A DNA stretch of 64,000 nucleotides, taken from Verrucomicrobiaceae bacterium. Its GTDB lineage: Bacteria > Verrucomicrobiota > Verrucomicrobiia > Verrucomicrobiales > Verrucomicrobiaceae. The first letter of the stretch is position 1. Each line of letters opens with the position of its first letter. Of this stretch, positions 17,679-26,513 are shown one piece after another. Made by a program: the position numbers and the translations under genes. Under the pieces are notes generated by a model. That model saw only the letters and a list, made by a program, of their open reading frames with translations. It was not told the DNA's origin and did not search any database. The stretch covers positions 62,001-126,000 of the forward strand of contig JAEUHM010000021.1 in NCBI GenBank assembly GCA_016795485.1, written 5' to 3'.

Positions 17679-20327
17679 ATGCGAATCTCACTAATCCCCC
17701 TCTCCCTCGCCCTCAGCCTCCCTGTTATCGCAGAGGAGAACTCACCGATGTTCGAAAAGGACATTCGCCCGATCTTCAAGGCGCACTGCTTCCACTGCCA
17801 CGGAGAAGATGGCACTACCAAGGGAGGATTAGACCTTCGTTTGGCACGATATGCTATCAAAGGCGGCGAGTCTGGACCGGCCATTGTACCAGGGAAAGCT
17901 GCGGAGAGTCATTTGCTCGAATTGGTAAAGAAGGGCGAGATGCCAAAGGGCAAAGCGAGACTTTCGGAACTGGACCTGAGCAAACTCGAAAAGTGGATCG
18001 CAAACGGTGCGCCTACGGCAAGACCTGAACCTGAGAAACTCGGGCCCGAGCATGCTTTTACGGACGAGGAACGCCAGTGGTGGTCGCTACAGCCCATCAA
18101 GCGCCCAACCGTGCCGATATCGTCCAACCCAAGTGTGCGGAACGCTGTCGATTCATTCATCGTGGCGAAAATGCCAAAGGAGCTGTCCCTTTCTCCTGAA
18201 GCGGGACCGGCGACTTTGATCCGCCGCGTCACCTTCGACCTGACTGGTCTGCCACCTTCTCCCGAAGACGTGCGAGCATTCGAAAACCATTACGCAAAGT
18301 CAGCTGAAGATGCGATGCGGGTTCTAGTCGATCGTTTGCTAGAATCACCAGCATACGGAGAGCGCTGGGGCAGGCACTGGCTGGATGTAGCCGGATACGC
18401 TGACAGTGACGGCTACTCTGCCACCGATCCAGAACGCAAATGGGCGTGGAAGTATCGCGACTACGTAGTGCGCGCATTCAACATCGACAAGCCGTGGGAT
18501 CAGTTCATCCAGGAGCAGTTGGCCGGGGACGAGATGGTTCCACTTCCACACAAGAACCTCGCACCTGATGCCATTGAGAAGCTGACAGCTACCGGATTTC
18601 TGCGAATGGCCCCAGACGGTACGAGCGCCACAAACGTGCTCGTGGCGCAGAACGCTTGCATCTCTGACACAATCAAGATCGTCGGCACAGCACTCTATGG
18701 CATGACCATTGGTTGTGCGCAGTGCCACGACCATCGCTACGATCCGATCAGTCAAGCCGACTATTACAAGCTCCGTGCCGTGTTTGAACCCGGATTTGAT
18801 ATCAAAGCATGGCGCACTCCTGCTGGTCGGCTTGTTTCTTTGCTAACGGATGCCGAACGTGAACAGGCAGCTAAAATTGAAGCTGAAGCGAAGAAGCTAG
18901 ATGCCGCTCGTCTAGCCAAACAAGAGCAGTTCATCACAGAAGTGCTGGAGAAAGAGCTACTGAAAGCGGCGGAGAAAGACCGGGAACTGCTCCGCGCTGC
19001 CTATCGCACCGCCACAGCCAAACGCACTCCAGACCAAATCAAGCTTTTGAAGTCGTACCCACGGGTAAATCAGTTGAGTGCTGGTTCTCTCTACTTGTAC
19101 GACACCACTTACAAAACCACTCACGCCAAGACACTGGCAAAGATGACTGAAGAGGCGACAGCCGTGAGAGCACGTAAGCCAACGGAGGAGTTTCTGCATG
19201 CATTCACTGAGGTGCCAAAGCCAAAACCAGAACTCGTGCCCGCCACTTTTGTTCTGAACCGTGGGGAGCCAGACCAACCCAAGGAAAAGGTCACGCCTTC
19301 GGACCTCAGTGTGCTTGCAGGCATCAGAAATACCGAAGTGCCATCCAACACCGCTCCGGGCGCAACCACTGGGCGGCGCTTGGCTTTCGCGCGGAGTTTG
19401 ACTGATGGGAAACACCCCCTGCTGGCTCGCGTGCTGGTCAATCGTTTCTGGATGCACCACTTCGGACGCGGATTGGTGTCCAGTGCGGGAGATTTTGGTC
19501 GCCTAGGCAGCCATCCAACGCATCCTGAACTGTTAGACTGGCTTGCAAGCGAGTTCATGGCAGGTGGATGGAAACTCAAACCACTTCACCGCCTCATTCT
19601 CATGAGTAGAACCTATCGCCAGATGAGCGCTCGCGACAGTCTCCGTGACCGTGTGGATCCAGACAATGCTTTCCTCAGCCGTATGAACGTCAGACGTCTG
19701 GAAGCCGAGTCACTGCGGGATGCCATGCTCACCGTGGCTGGGCGGCTGGTTCGGAGCTTCGGTGGTAAACCCGTTCCGGTTATGCTGAACACGGAAGGTC
19801 AGGCCGTATTGGGATTGGACACCACCGACACGGCAGGACGACCATCTGGGAAGTTCTTGAGTCTTAACGGTGAGGATTTTCGCCGCAGCATCTATGTGCA
19901 GAATCGGCGAACTCGCCCACTGGAGATGTTTAACACCTTTGACGCACCGGCAATGATGGAAGCAAACTGCGAAACGCGTCCCGTAACCACCGTGAGCCCT
20001 CAAAGCCTTCTCTTGATGAACAACGGCTACATGCGGGAATACGCAGGACACTTTGCCAAACGGGTGGCAGCGGAACATCCTTCAGACGTGCAGGCTCAGG
20101 CACGCAGAGCCATCGAACTTGCGTACTCGCGTGCGTCATCCATGAGCGAGGTTGCCAATGCGTCCGACTTCATCTCAGCTCAAACTGCGCACTACAAAGC
20201 CAATCCCGCTCCGCTTGAAGTCGCCGTAGGACCCGTAGACAAGCAACCTGCCGCACCGGAGCTTCTTGGTCTGGCAGCGCTCTGCCATGCGCTAATGAGC
20301 GCCAACGAGTTCCTCTACATCGACTGA
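17679..20327 (+). CDS. PSCyt1/DUF1549/DUF1553 (PSD1) planctomycete-type cytochrome
   Basis: An 882-residue exported protein. The signal peptide ends near residue 18 (LSLALSLPVIAEE). The PSCyt1 heme site CFHCH is at 37-41 with GEDGTTKGGLDLR after it. The PSCyt2 (DUF1549) region follows with AVDSFIVAKM, LTGLPPSPEDV and ESPAYGERWGRHWLDVAGYADS, plus CAQCHDHRYDPISQADYY, a second CxxCH. The C-terminal PSD1 (DUF1553) domain has RVLVNRFWMHHFGRGLV, GDFGRLGSHPTHPELLDWL and LILMSRTYRQ. The family is a signature of Planctomycetes and Verrucomicrobia and is often linked to polysaccharide use, but its biochemical role is unsettled. It starts 61 bp after the amidohydrolase. Confidence 0.93.
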   Translation: MRISLIPLSLALSLPVIAEENSPMFEKDIRPIFKAHCFHCHGEDGTTKGGLDLRLARYAIKGGESGPAIVPGKAAESHLLELVKKGEMPKGKARLSELDLSKLEKWIANGAPTARPEPEKLGPEHAFTDEERQWWSLQPIKRPTVPISSNPSVRNAVDSFIVAKMPKELSLSPEAGPATLIRRVTFDLTGLPPSPEDVRAFENHYAKSAEDAMRVLVDRLLESPAYGERWGRHWLDVAGYADSDGYSATDPERKWAWKYRDYVVRAFNIDKPWDQFIQEQLAGDEMVPLPHKNLAPDAIEKLTATGFLRMAPDGTSATNVLVAQNACISDTIKIVGTALYGMTIGCAQCHDHRYDPISQADYYKLRAVFEPGFDIKAWRTPAGRLVSLLTDAEREQAAKIEAEAKKLDAARLAKQEQFITEVLEKELLKAAEKDRELLRAAYRTATAKRTPDQIKLLKSYPRVNQLSAGSLYLYDTTYKTTHAKTLAKMTEEATAVRARKPTEEFLHAFTEVPKPKPELVPATFVLNRGEPDQPKEKVTPSDLSVLAGIRNTEVPSNTAPGATTGRRLAFARSLTDGKHPLLARVLVNRFWMHHFGRGLVSSAGDFGRLGSHPTHPELLDWLASEFMAGGWKLKPLHRLILMSRTYRQMSARDSLRDRVDPDNAFLSRMNVRRLEAESLRDAMLTVAGRLVRSFGGKPVPVMLNTEGQAVLGLDTTDTAGRPSGKFLSLNGEDFRRSIYVQNRRTRPLEMFNTFDAPAMMEANCETRPVTTVSPQSLLLMNNGYMREYAGHFAKRVAAEHPSDVQAQARRAIELAYSRASSMSEVANASDFISAQTAHYKANPAPLEVAVGPVDKQPAAPELLGLAALCHALMSANEFLYID

Positions 20328-20372
20328 ACTCCGCGATTGCCCAGGGCCGAGGTCTCTTCTACCATCGCGGCC

Positions 20373-22349
20373 ATGTCTTCCGCCATCGTTCGTATTGTTG
20401 TCTGGCTGGCCATCTCTGCTTTAGGGGCCGGAGCTGTTGCTTTCTCCGCCTTCCACAAAGGGGAAACGATCAATGCCCTGTGGCTGGTCGTTGCAGGGCT
20501 TTGCTCGTTCGCAGTAGCGTACCGCTTCTACTCAAAGTGGCTGATGGCAAAAGTCCTTGTCTTGGACTCTCACCGGGCACCACCAGCGGTAACCCATGCC
20601 GATGGCAAAGACTTCGTGCCAACAAATAAATGGGTGGTTTTCGGCCATCACTTTGCAGCCATTGCAGGACCGGGACCACTCGTGGGACCTGTTCTGGCAG
20701 CTCAGTTTGGTTACTTGCCTGGGATGCTGTGGATTTTGATCGGCGCAACTCTCGGTGGCGGAGTCCACGATGCGATTGTGATGTTCGCTTCCATTCGCCG
20801 TGGTGGAAAATCTGTCGGACAAATGTTGAAGGAAGAAGTTGGGACCTTTGTGGGTCTCGTAGCGATGATTTCCATCCTCGCGATCATGGTCATTCTCCTT
20901 GCCGTGCTCGGTCTTGTGGTGGTTAAAGCGCTCGCTCACAGTTCCTGGAGTTTGTTCACCATCGCGATGACCATTCCTCTCGCCCTGATTATGGGGATCG
21001 GGCACACCAAAATGGGTCTTTCCGTCCGTTCGGTCACCATTTTTGGCATCGTGGGGCTCTTGCTCAGTGTTTGGGCGGGTGATCACCTCGACGAGTGGGG
21101 AATCAAGTCATGGTTTCACCGCAGTGGTGAGTGGCAGGCTTGGGCCATCATGATCTACGGGTTTGTGGCAGCGGTACTCCCGGTTTGGATGCTTTTGGCC
21201 CCGCGCGACTATCTTAGCACCTTCATGAAGATCGGTACCGTGGCCGTGCTGGCCGTGGCAATCATCTATGTGGCTCCCAATCTGCAAATGCCCAAGCTCA
21301 CGCAGTTCGTGGATGGCACTGGACTGGTGTTCACGGGCAAAGTCTTTCCCTTCGTCTTCATCACCATCGCTTGTGGAGCCATCTCGGGCTTCCATGCACT
21401 GATCTCCAGTGGCACGACACCCAAACTCCTCGATAACGAGTCTTCTATTCGCAGTGTCGCTTACGGTGCCATGGTCACCGAGATGCTCGTTGCGCTCATG
21501 GCCCTCATCGCTGCCTGTGCACTTCAGCCGGGGCAGTATTTCGCCATCAATGCAGCGATGAACAAGACCAAGACCCCTGCCGAGGTCACCCAAATCATCA
21601 GCGACAAAGGATATCCTGTGACGGTGGCAGAGATGGACAAGCTAGCCAAAGACATCGGAGAGGACACCATGTTCGGACGTGCGGGTGGAGCTCCCACTTT
21701 TGCTCTTGGCATGGCTCAGATCTTTGCACGGAGCTTCGGTGAGAAGTTCATGGGCTTCTGGTATCACTTCGCCATCATGTTTGAGGCATTGTTCATCCTC
21801 ACGACGATTGATGCTGGGACACGAGTTGGCCGCTTTATCCTGCAAGACTTCCTGGGACTGGCCTGGAAGCCGTTGGGTGACACCCAGAACGCAGGTTCAT
21901 CCATTTTTGCCACGGGATTGCTAGTCGGCGCCTGGGGTTGGTTCCTTTATCAAGGTGTTGTGGATCCAAATGGTGGCATCAACACTCTCTGGCCGCTATT
22001 CGGCATAGCTAACCAACTTCTAGCCGTGATCGCATTCTGTCTCGGTACCACAATCCTGATCAAAATGGGACGCCAACGCTATCTCGCGGTTACTTTGATT
22101 CCGTTGCTCTTCTTGATTGCCGCCACCTTCACGGCCGGATATACCAAAATCTTCTCGAGTGACCCCACCTTGCTTTTCCCACCTGCGACTCGCACAGTAA
22201 ACAGCATCGTGGCAGGGTTTTTCCTCATTGCAGTAGCCTTGATTGCCACGGGTTGTGCCCGCCTTTGGTGGAAGCTCCTCGTGAAGAAGGAATCCTCGGC
22301 GTTGCACGAGAGCCCTTACGTCACTCTTGAGGCTCAGCCAACCGCGTAA
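20373..22349 (+). CDS. cstA: CstA-family carbon starvation protein, peptide/pyruvate transporter type
   Basis: The ATG at 20373 gives 658 residues; an upstream TTG at 20337 is open but less likely. The family hallmark is clear: NKWVVFGHHFAAIAGPGPLVGPVLAAQFGY, cut here at residues about 85-115, then GGGVHDAIVMFASIRRGGKS. The protein has about sixteen hydrophobic spans, with ALISSGTTPKLL and TTIDAGTRVGRF in the second half. CstA proteins take up peptides, and the relative BtsT takes up pyruvate. Its 3' end overlaps the convergent DUF3592-like gene by 16 bp. Confidence 0.93.
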   Translation: MSSAIVRIVVWLAISALGAGAVAFSAFHKGETINALWLVVAGLCSFAVAYRFYSKWLMAKVLVLDSHRAPPAVTHADGKDFVPTNKWVVFGHHFAAIAGPGPLVGPVLAAQFGYLPGMLWILIGATLGGGVHDAIVMFASIRRGGKSVGQMLKEEVGTFVGLVAMISILAIMVILLAVLGLVVVKALAHSSWSLFTIAMTIPLALIMGIGHTKMGLSVRSVTIFGIVGLLLSVWAGDHLDEWGIKSWFHRSGEWQAWAIMIYGFVAAVLPVWMLLAPRDYLSTFMKIGTVAVLAVAIIYVAPNLQMPKLTQFVDGTGLVFTGKVFPFVFITIACGAISGFHALISSGTTPKLLDNESSIRSVAYGAMVTEMLVALMALIAACALQPGQYFAINAAMNKTKTPAEVTQIISDKGYPVTVAEMDKLAKDIGEDTMFGRAGGAPTFALGMAQIFARSFGEKFMGFWYHFAIMFEALFILTTIDAGTRVGRFILQDFLGLAWKPLGDTQNAGSSIFATGLLVGAWGWFLYQGVVDPNGGINTLWPLFGIANQLLAVIAFCLGTTILIKMGRQRYLAVTLIPLLFLIAATFTAGYTKIFSSDPTLLFPPATRTVNSIVAGFFLIAVALIATGCARLWWKLLVKKESSALHESPYVTLEAQPTA

Positions 22350-22855
22350 CGCGCAACACCGGGCTGGATCTCGCGAGAGAATGCAAGGGTGCGCCTAGCG
22401 GCAAAACCACCGAAAAGCAGGCACAACAGCGAGAAGAGCGTGCCAACGACCATTGGGAGCCAGAGCTGCTTTGCCGAGTAAATCTTGGCGTTTTCAGGGT
22501 CTGACTTCAGGTAGATCAGCGGATGCTTGTCACCAAGTTTTGCCTCTGTGTTGAACGTCGCAAGAGTCTCTACCTGAGTCATGCGTCCGTTACCGGGATC
22601 GAACTCGAGTGTCATGAACTCCAAATCGCTGCCTCGACTCACCGCAACCTTCTTGAATCCTTTCCTTTCCCACTTGGAACTGGTGCTGGTCGTAATCTTT
22701 TCGACTTTCACGACAGTCGCCATTGAGTGGTGACCAAAAAGAGCAAGCCTGAACTCTTTAGTGGCCAGCGACCAAGAACCAAGCAAACCAAGACCGATCA
22801 AACCGATGCTAACCAGCCCAAAAAAGACCTTGGATTGCGAGCGAGCGACATTCAT
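22334..22855 (-). CDS. DUF3592-like two-span membrane protein
   Basis: A 173-residue protein with hydrophobic segments at about 12-32 and 132-152 and an extracytoplasmic loop between them. The loop begins ATVVKVEKI, the usual DUF3592 entry, and contains FNTEAKLGDKHPLIYLKSDPENAKI, matching the vxYdPxnP-type motif of the family. Function unknown. It is convergent with and overlaps the end of cstA. ATG 22855 was chosen. Confidence 0.75.
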   Translation of the reverse strand: MNVARSQSKVFFGLVSIGLIGLGLLGSWSLATKEFRLALFGHHSMATVVKVEKITTSTSSKWERKGFKKVAVSRGSDLEFMTLEFDPGNGRMTQVETLATFNTEAKLGDKHPLIYLKSDPENAKIYSAKQLWLPMVVGTLFSLLCLLFGGFAARRTLAFSREIQPGVARYAVG

Positions 22856-22898
22856 AAACAGATGAAGTTGGGTGGTTCACTTTCAGCGTCAGAACGCA

Positions 22899-23300
22899 CT
22901 ATTTGATCAGACGCAAATTGAACGGGTAGCGCAGAATGTAGCCCTGTTGAGCCTTTAGCGCTCCAATCACGACCAGCATCAACACTGCAAAACTGACAAG
23001 GGAAGTAACGATACTCACCAAAGTTGCAATGATTGTGGAACCAACCAGCCCAGATATGAATCCGAGTGGGAACATGATGATGAACAAAGTTATACCCATA
23101 TTAAGTGCCTCCTTACCGTGGGCGTCCACAGCTGGACTTGCGGCACGCTTCCAAGGCCAGATGACGAGCGGAAACAAGTGAGCGAGCAACACAAAGGTCT
23201 TTTCCTTCTCCACGCTCATGGAGCCGCCGCCAAAGGCAGGAGCGGATTCAATGCGGATGGGGAGACGATTCGTTGGATCAATGGTAGCGTTGGTATTCAT
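22899..23300 (-). CDS. DUF4870/Tic20-like small membrane protein
   Basis: A 133-residue protein from the ATG at 23300. After a polar lead, EKEKTFVLLAHLFPLVIWPWK and AVDAHGKEALNMGITLFIIM give the DUF4870 pattern with three or four transmembrane spans; the end is YILRYPFNLRLIK. The frame stays open upstream to 23489, but that part overlaps the neighbouring gene and has no family character, so the shorter start is preferred. Function unknown. Confidence 0.72.
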   Translation of the reverse strand: MNTNATIDPTNRLPIRIESAPAFGGGSMSVEKEKTFVLLAHLFPLVIWPWKRAASPAVDAHGKEALNMGITLFIIMFPLGFISGLVGSTIIATLVSIVTSLVSFAVLMLVVIGALKAQQGYILRYPFNLRLIK

Positions 23301-23431
23301 GGTGTTGAAGTGTTCAGATGGTTGAAGTTGAGTGAAGTCACTCAGCTTGAGCGACAGAACCATCATGGACCCACTTGTGTGATGTGGGTATAGGACCAAC
23401 GGTCTACGACTTTGGTCGGATAGGTATAAAC

Positions 23432-24226
23432 TCAAACACCGCAATCCAGCTCGATGGCAACCACCGCCTCGCCCTTCTTCATCTCCCACACCTTGAGCCC
23501 GCCACCCTCGTAGTAAGCGGTATTCACAAGCACCTCAAGAACGCCGTCACCATTGAGATCAAGTACACCTGAGATTTCATGAATACTTGGTGCTGCATCT
23601 GGTTCCCTCTTGGGATAAAACTCACCATTCAGCACTTGGGTCCGCACCTTTTTGTCAACAATCCTCCTGATCGCGACAAACGAATAGTCGCCTGGCTCTG
23701 CCATCATCAACTCGTCTTTGTGAACAAAGTGGGTTCCAGACAAAATCACCTCCATTTGCCCATCACCCTCAAGATCGACTCGAACGATCCTAGTGATCTC
23801 AACCTTAGTGTTGCTCAAGCCCTCTGCTTTGAGTAACTCGCCCACCGCAGTGACGTAGACCTCTTGTTTGTTGTCCAGCACTTGCGGCTTTCGCGGCTGA
23901 GGATCCCACATCGCATTGACTCCGATGGCTGGAACTTCCAAATCCGGCTGGGGCGTGATGTTCTGTATCCAGATATCAGGACAAACATCGACATCGGGTG
24001 CTGCTTTGCTGCCATACACTTTTCCTACTTCACCACCCAACGTGAAGAGCCGATACTCGGTCTGCTTCCCGTTCAATTTCTTGCCCGCCGCCTCGCTCTT
24101 CAACCATTTACCACTTTCAGAGCCTCCAATCACGTATCGCCACGGCAGTTCGACGAACGACGCAAACGGCTGCGATTGAGCCATTAGCGACTGCGAAAGA
24201 ACAAGGGAGAACAAAAGAGTTTTCAT
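23432..24226 (-). CDS. Exported FG-GAP/VCBS-like protein of unknown function
   Basis: A 264-residue protein with a signal peptide (MKTLLFSLVLSQSLMAQS). Two calcium-binding-like repeats are visible: DLEGDGQMEVILSG near 155 and DLNGDGVLEVLVNT near 225, the pattern of FG-GAP/integrin-type loops. The N-terminal half, with YRLFTLGGEVG and PDVDVCPDIWIQN, has no family I can name. It stands alone, 131 bp upstream of the DUF4870-like gene on the same strand. Confidence 0.75.
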   Translation of the reverse strand: MKTLLFSLVLSQSLMAQSQPFASFVELPWRYVIGGSESGKWLKSEAAGKKLNGKQTEYRLFTLGGEVGKVYGSKAAPDVDVCPDIWIQNITPQPDLEVPAIGVNAMWDPQPRKPQVLDNKQEVYVTAVGELLKAEGLSNTKVEITRIVRVDLEGDGQMEVILSGTHFVHKDELMMAEPGDYSFVAIRRIVDKKVRTQVLNGEFYPKREPDAAPSIHEISGVLDLNGDGVLEVLVNTAYYEGGGLKVWEMKKGEAVVAIELDCGV

Positions 24227-24313
24227 TGTGCTGCCAGATTGAACGTCACCCTACACTTCCGTCTTCCCCAAAGTCTGGTGTGTGAACATCCTATACTGCT
24301 AGGATTCACATTC

Positions 24314-26509
24314 TCACTTCTTTGTCAGAATCAACTCCACTGCATCAGGGGCCACTCGCTGCAAGTCCCGCCAGTTCTCGCGAACTAGGTTTCTTTTGGC
24401 GAAATCAATCCGCTGAAGCGAGTCAGATCCGTGCTCCAAGGCCTGGTTATTGTCGGTAACGGGATCAACTTTCGTGCTGTAGTTCTTCAACAAATCTGGA
24501 GTCAGCAACACATTCGACGCACTTGGCCAAGGTTCTTGGCCTTTGCGCCCCAAAAGAATCCCTTGCTGCAATAGACCACTAGGATCTTTGCCATTCGGAT
24601 CAATCCAAAGGACAGCATTCGGGAAAACATCCACAAAAGCCGCTGCCACTTGCTTGGCTTGAGTAGGAGTCAGCAGATGCAAAGGGAACCATTGCGCAAG
24701 AACGCCCCCATTACTCATTCGTTCTCTCGCAAGTCGATAGAACTCGATCGAATACAAACTGTTACTGCCAGCGAATGATGGCGGCATCGGCTCCAGCGTA
24801 ATCACATCATACGTCGTGCGAGTACGCCGCAGCCATTTTCTACCATCCATCACTTGAGCGGCTACACGTGGATCTGAGAGGACATCTTTGTTGGATGCGA
24901 AAAGCCTAGCGGTCTCAAAAACGGCCGGATTGATATCCACAAGATCGACACGAGTCGCTCCAGCATCAAGGACTGCACGAGCCGTTTGTCCCGTTCCAAA
25001 GCAGATCACCAACGCAGCCCCTGCTTTGCCGTGTAACTCCATCGGCTGCCGCCCCATCTGCCACATATAGCCGGTTAGCTCGCCAGCTTCGGCTGTAGCG
25101 CCGTACCCGTCAATAAACAGCACCCGATGGCCTCCCTCGACATCTGCAACAGCAGTCGTGACATCGGGTCCGTTGATATGCGCTATTACTCGATGGGGTT
25201 TCTTAAGCGCGGCTGCACTGCCAGCGATTCTTGACACTCCAACTCCAGAATCAAGCATCCATGCAGCACCTCCAACTAGAGACAGAGCAATGACAGCGAG
25301 CGTCCGCCAGTTTTCATCCGTTCGTGGAAGCATCCAAACACCAGTAATCGCGGCGATGAGACCGAGAATCCAAGTTGAAGTGATGGGACCCACTTCCCCC
25401 AACAGATACCAGCCGACAAAAACACTACCCATCACACATCCAACACAATTGAAGCCATACAAAGCAGCCCAACTTCTGCTGTTGGAATGCTTATCGAATA
25501 ATAGAGGCAGGATCATGCCCATCAAAGCGCCTGCTGGTCCGATGAAAATCAGCGCTTGGCCACCTCTCACCAGGGAGCGAATGGCGTAGCTTCCACTGAG
25601 GGCCGTCCAACCGTCGAGACGCTCCAAAAACAATGTCCCAATCCAAACACTTGCAGCGCCAAAACACAGGACGACTCCAACGCCGGCAGGGGTAAGCGTT
25701 ACTTTGCGGCTAGCCCAGGAACCGAAGGCAAGCGCGATCAATATACACGCCAACATCGCTGCAAATGCGTCCGCTGTACTCAACCACGCAGCTCGCAGCA
25801 TACGAAACCATGCGACTTCAAGACCAAACACCACGAATCCTGTCAGAAAGGCAAGCAGCAACGCGCTACGTGGCGCAGAAGATGTGTGTTTGGGTTCTAT
25901 GGGATGATCCTGTTCGGCCAACGAGTCAGATTTGGCCATCCAGAGGCCCAGAAGACCCGCGAGCAACTCCATCCCACCAGTCGCCAGCGCACTCCCTGCC
26001 CTACCCAACAATGGCAGCAGAACATGCGCACCCATCAGCGCCCCAAAAGCCGCACCAAACGTGTTAGCGGCGTATCCACCCGACACCCGTGCGCCACTCG
26101 CTCGACTAATGAGCCCCAACAGCGGCATCGTAGCACCCATGCAAAAGCAGGCAGGGCCGATGACTACTCCAAGAATGAAGATCGTCACCAAAGAAGCGGC
26201 CACAGGAGGCAGGGAGGTGAGTGAATCCTCCAGTGCACCCATCCCCATCTCTAAAGTTCGGGGCAGCAAACCAAGCACCGCCGAAGCGAACTCCAAAGTA
26301 GCCAACATTCTCCAAGCCGCGCCGTCGCTCAATGATTGCCAACGCCTACCAGCCCATAGGGCTCCAATCCCGAGGCCAACCATCACCGCAGCCAACGTCA
26401 AAGCTGCTCCCTGGGCAGACGCACCAAGTGCCAAAGACAGATCCAGATGCCAAAGAATCTGCCAAGACAATGCCGCAGCGCCCCCGAGGAAGAAAATGAC
26501 GTGGCGCAT
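24314..26509 (-). CDS. Integral membrane protein fused to a spermidine-synthase-like domain
   Basis: A 731-residue protein from the ATG at 26509, four bases after the stop of the upstream gene (a TTG at 26542 would overlap it). Residues about 1-430 contain roughly a dozen hydrophobic spans. Residues about 480-690 form a Rossmann methyltransferase-like domain related to spermidine synthase: VICFGTGQTARAVLDAG, DLVDINPAVFETA and YDVITLEPMPPSFAG. Many such fused proteins lack the aminopropyl-acceptor residues, so polyamine synthesis should not be assumed. It is the last gene of the MoxR operon. Confidence 0.85.
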   Translation of the reverse strand: MRHVIFFLGGAAALSWQILWHLDLSLALGASAQGAALTLAAVMVGLGIGALWAGRRWQSLSDGAAWRMLATLEFASAVLGLLPRTLEMGMGALEDSLTSLPPVAASLVTIFILGVVIGPACFCMGATMPLLGLISRASGARVSGGYAANTFGAAFGALMGAHVLLPLLGRAGSALATGGMELLAGLLGLWMAKSDSLAEQDHPIEPKHTSSAPRSALLLAFLTGFVVFGLEVAWFRMLRAAWLSTADAFAAMLACILIALAFGSWASRKVTLTPAGVGVVLCFGAASVWIGTLFLERLDGWTALSGSYAIRSLVRGGQALIFIGPAGALMGMILPLLFDKHSNSRSWAALYGFNCVGCVMGSVFVGWYLLGEVGPITSTWILGLIAAITGVWMLPRTDENWRTLAVIALSLVGGAAWMLDSGVGVSRIAGSAAALKKPHRVIAHINGPDVTTAVADVEGGHRVLFIDGYGATAEAGELTGYMWQMGRQPMELHGKAGAALVICFGTGQTARAVLDAGATRVDLVDINPAVFETARLFASNKDVLSDPRVAAQVMDGRKWLRRTRTTYDVITLEPMPPSFAGSNSLYSIEFYRLARERMSNGGVLAQWFPLHLLTPTQAKQVAAAFVDVFPNAVLWIDPNGKDPSGLLQQGILLGRKGQEPWPSASNVLLTPDLLKNYSTKVDPVTDNNQALEHGSDSLQRIDFAKRNLVRENWRDLQRVAPDAVELILTKK

Positions 26510-26513
26510 CACG

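Noticed and set aside
24314-26509. Calling the MoxR-operon fusion a true spermidine synthase
   Set aside because: Only the Rossmann core is evident; the membrane part and the unverified acceptor site do not support polyamine synthesis.
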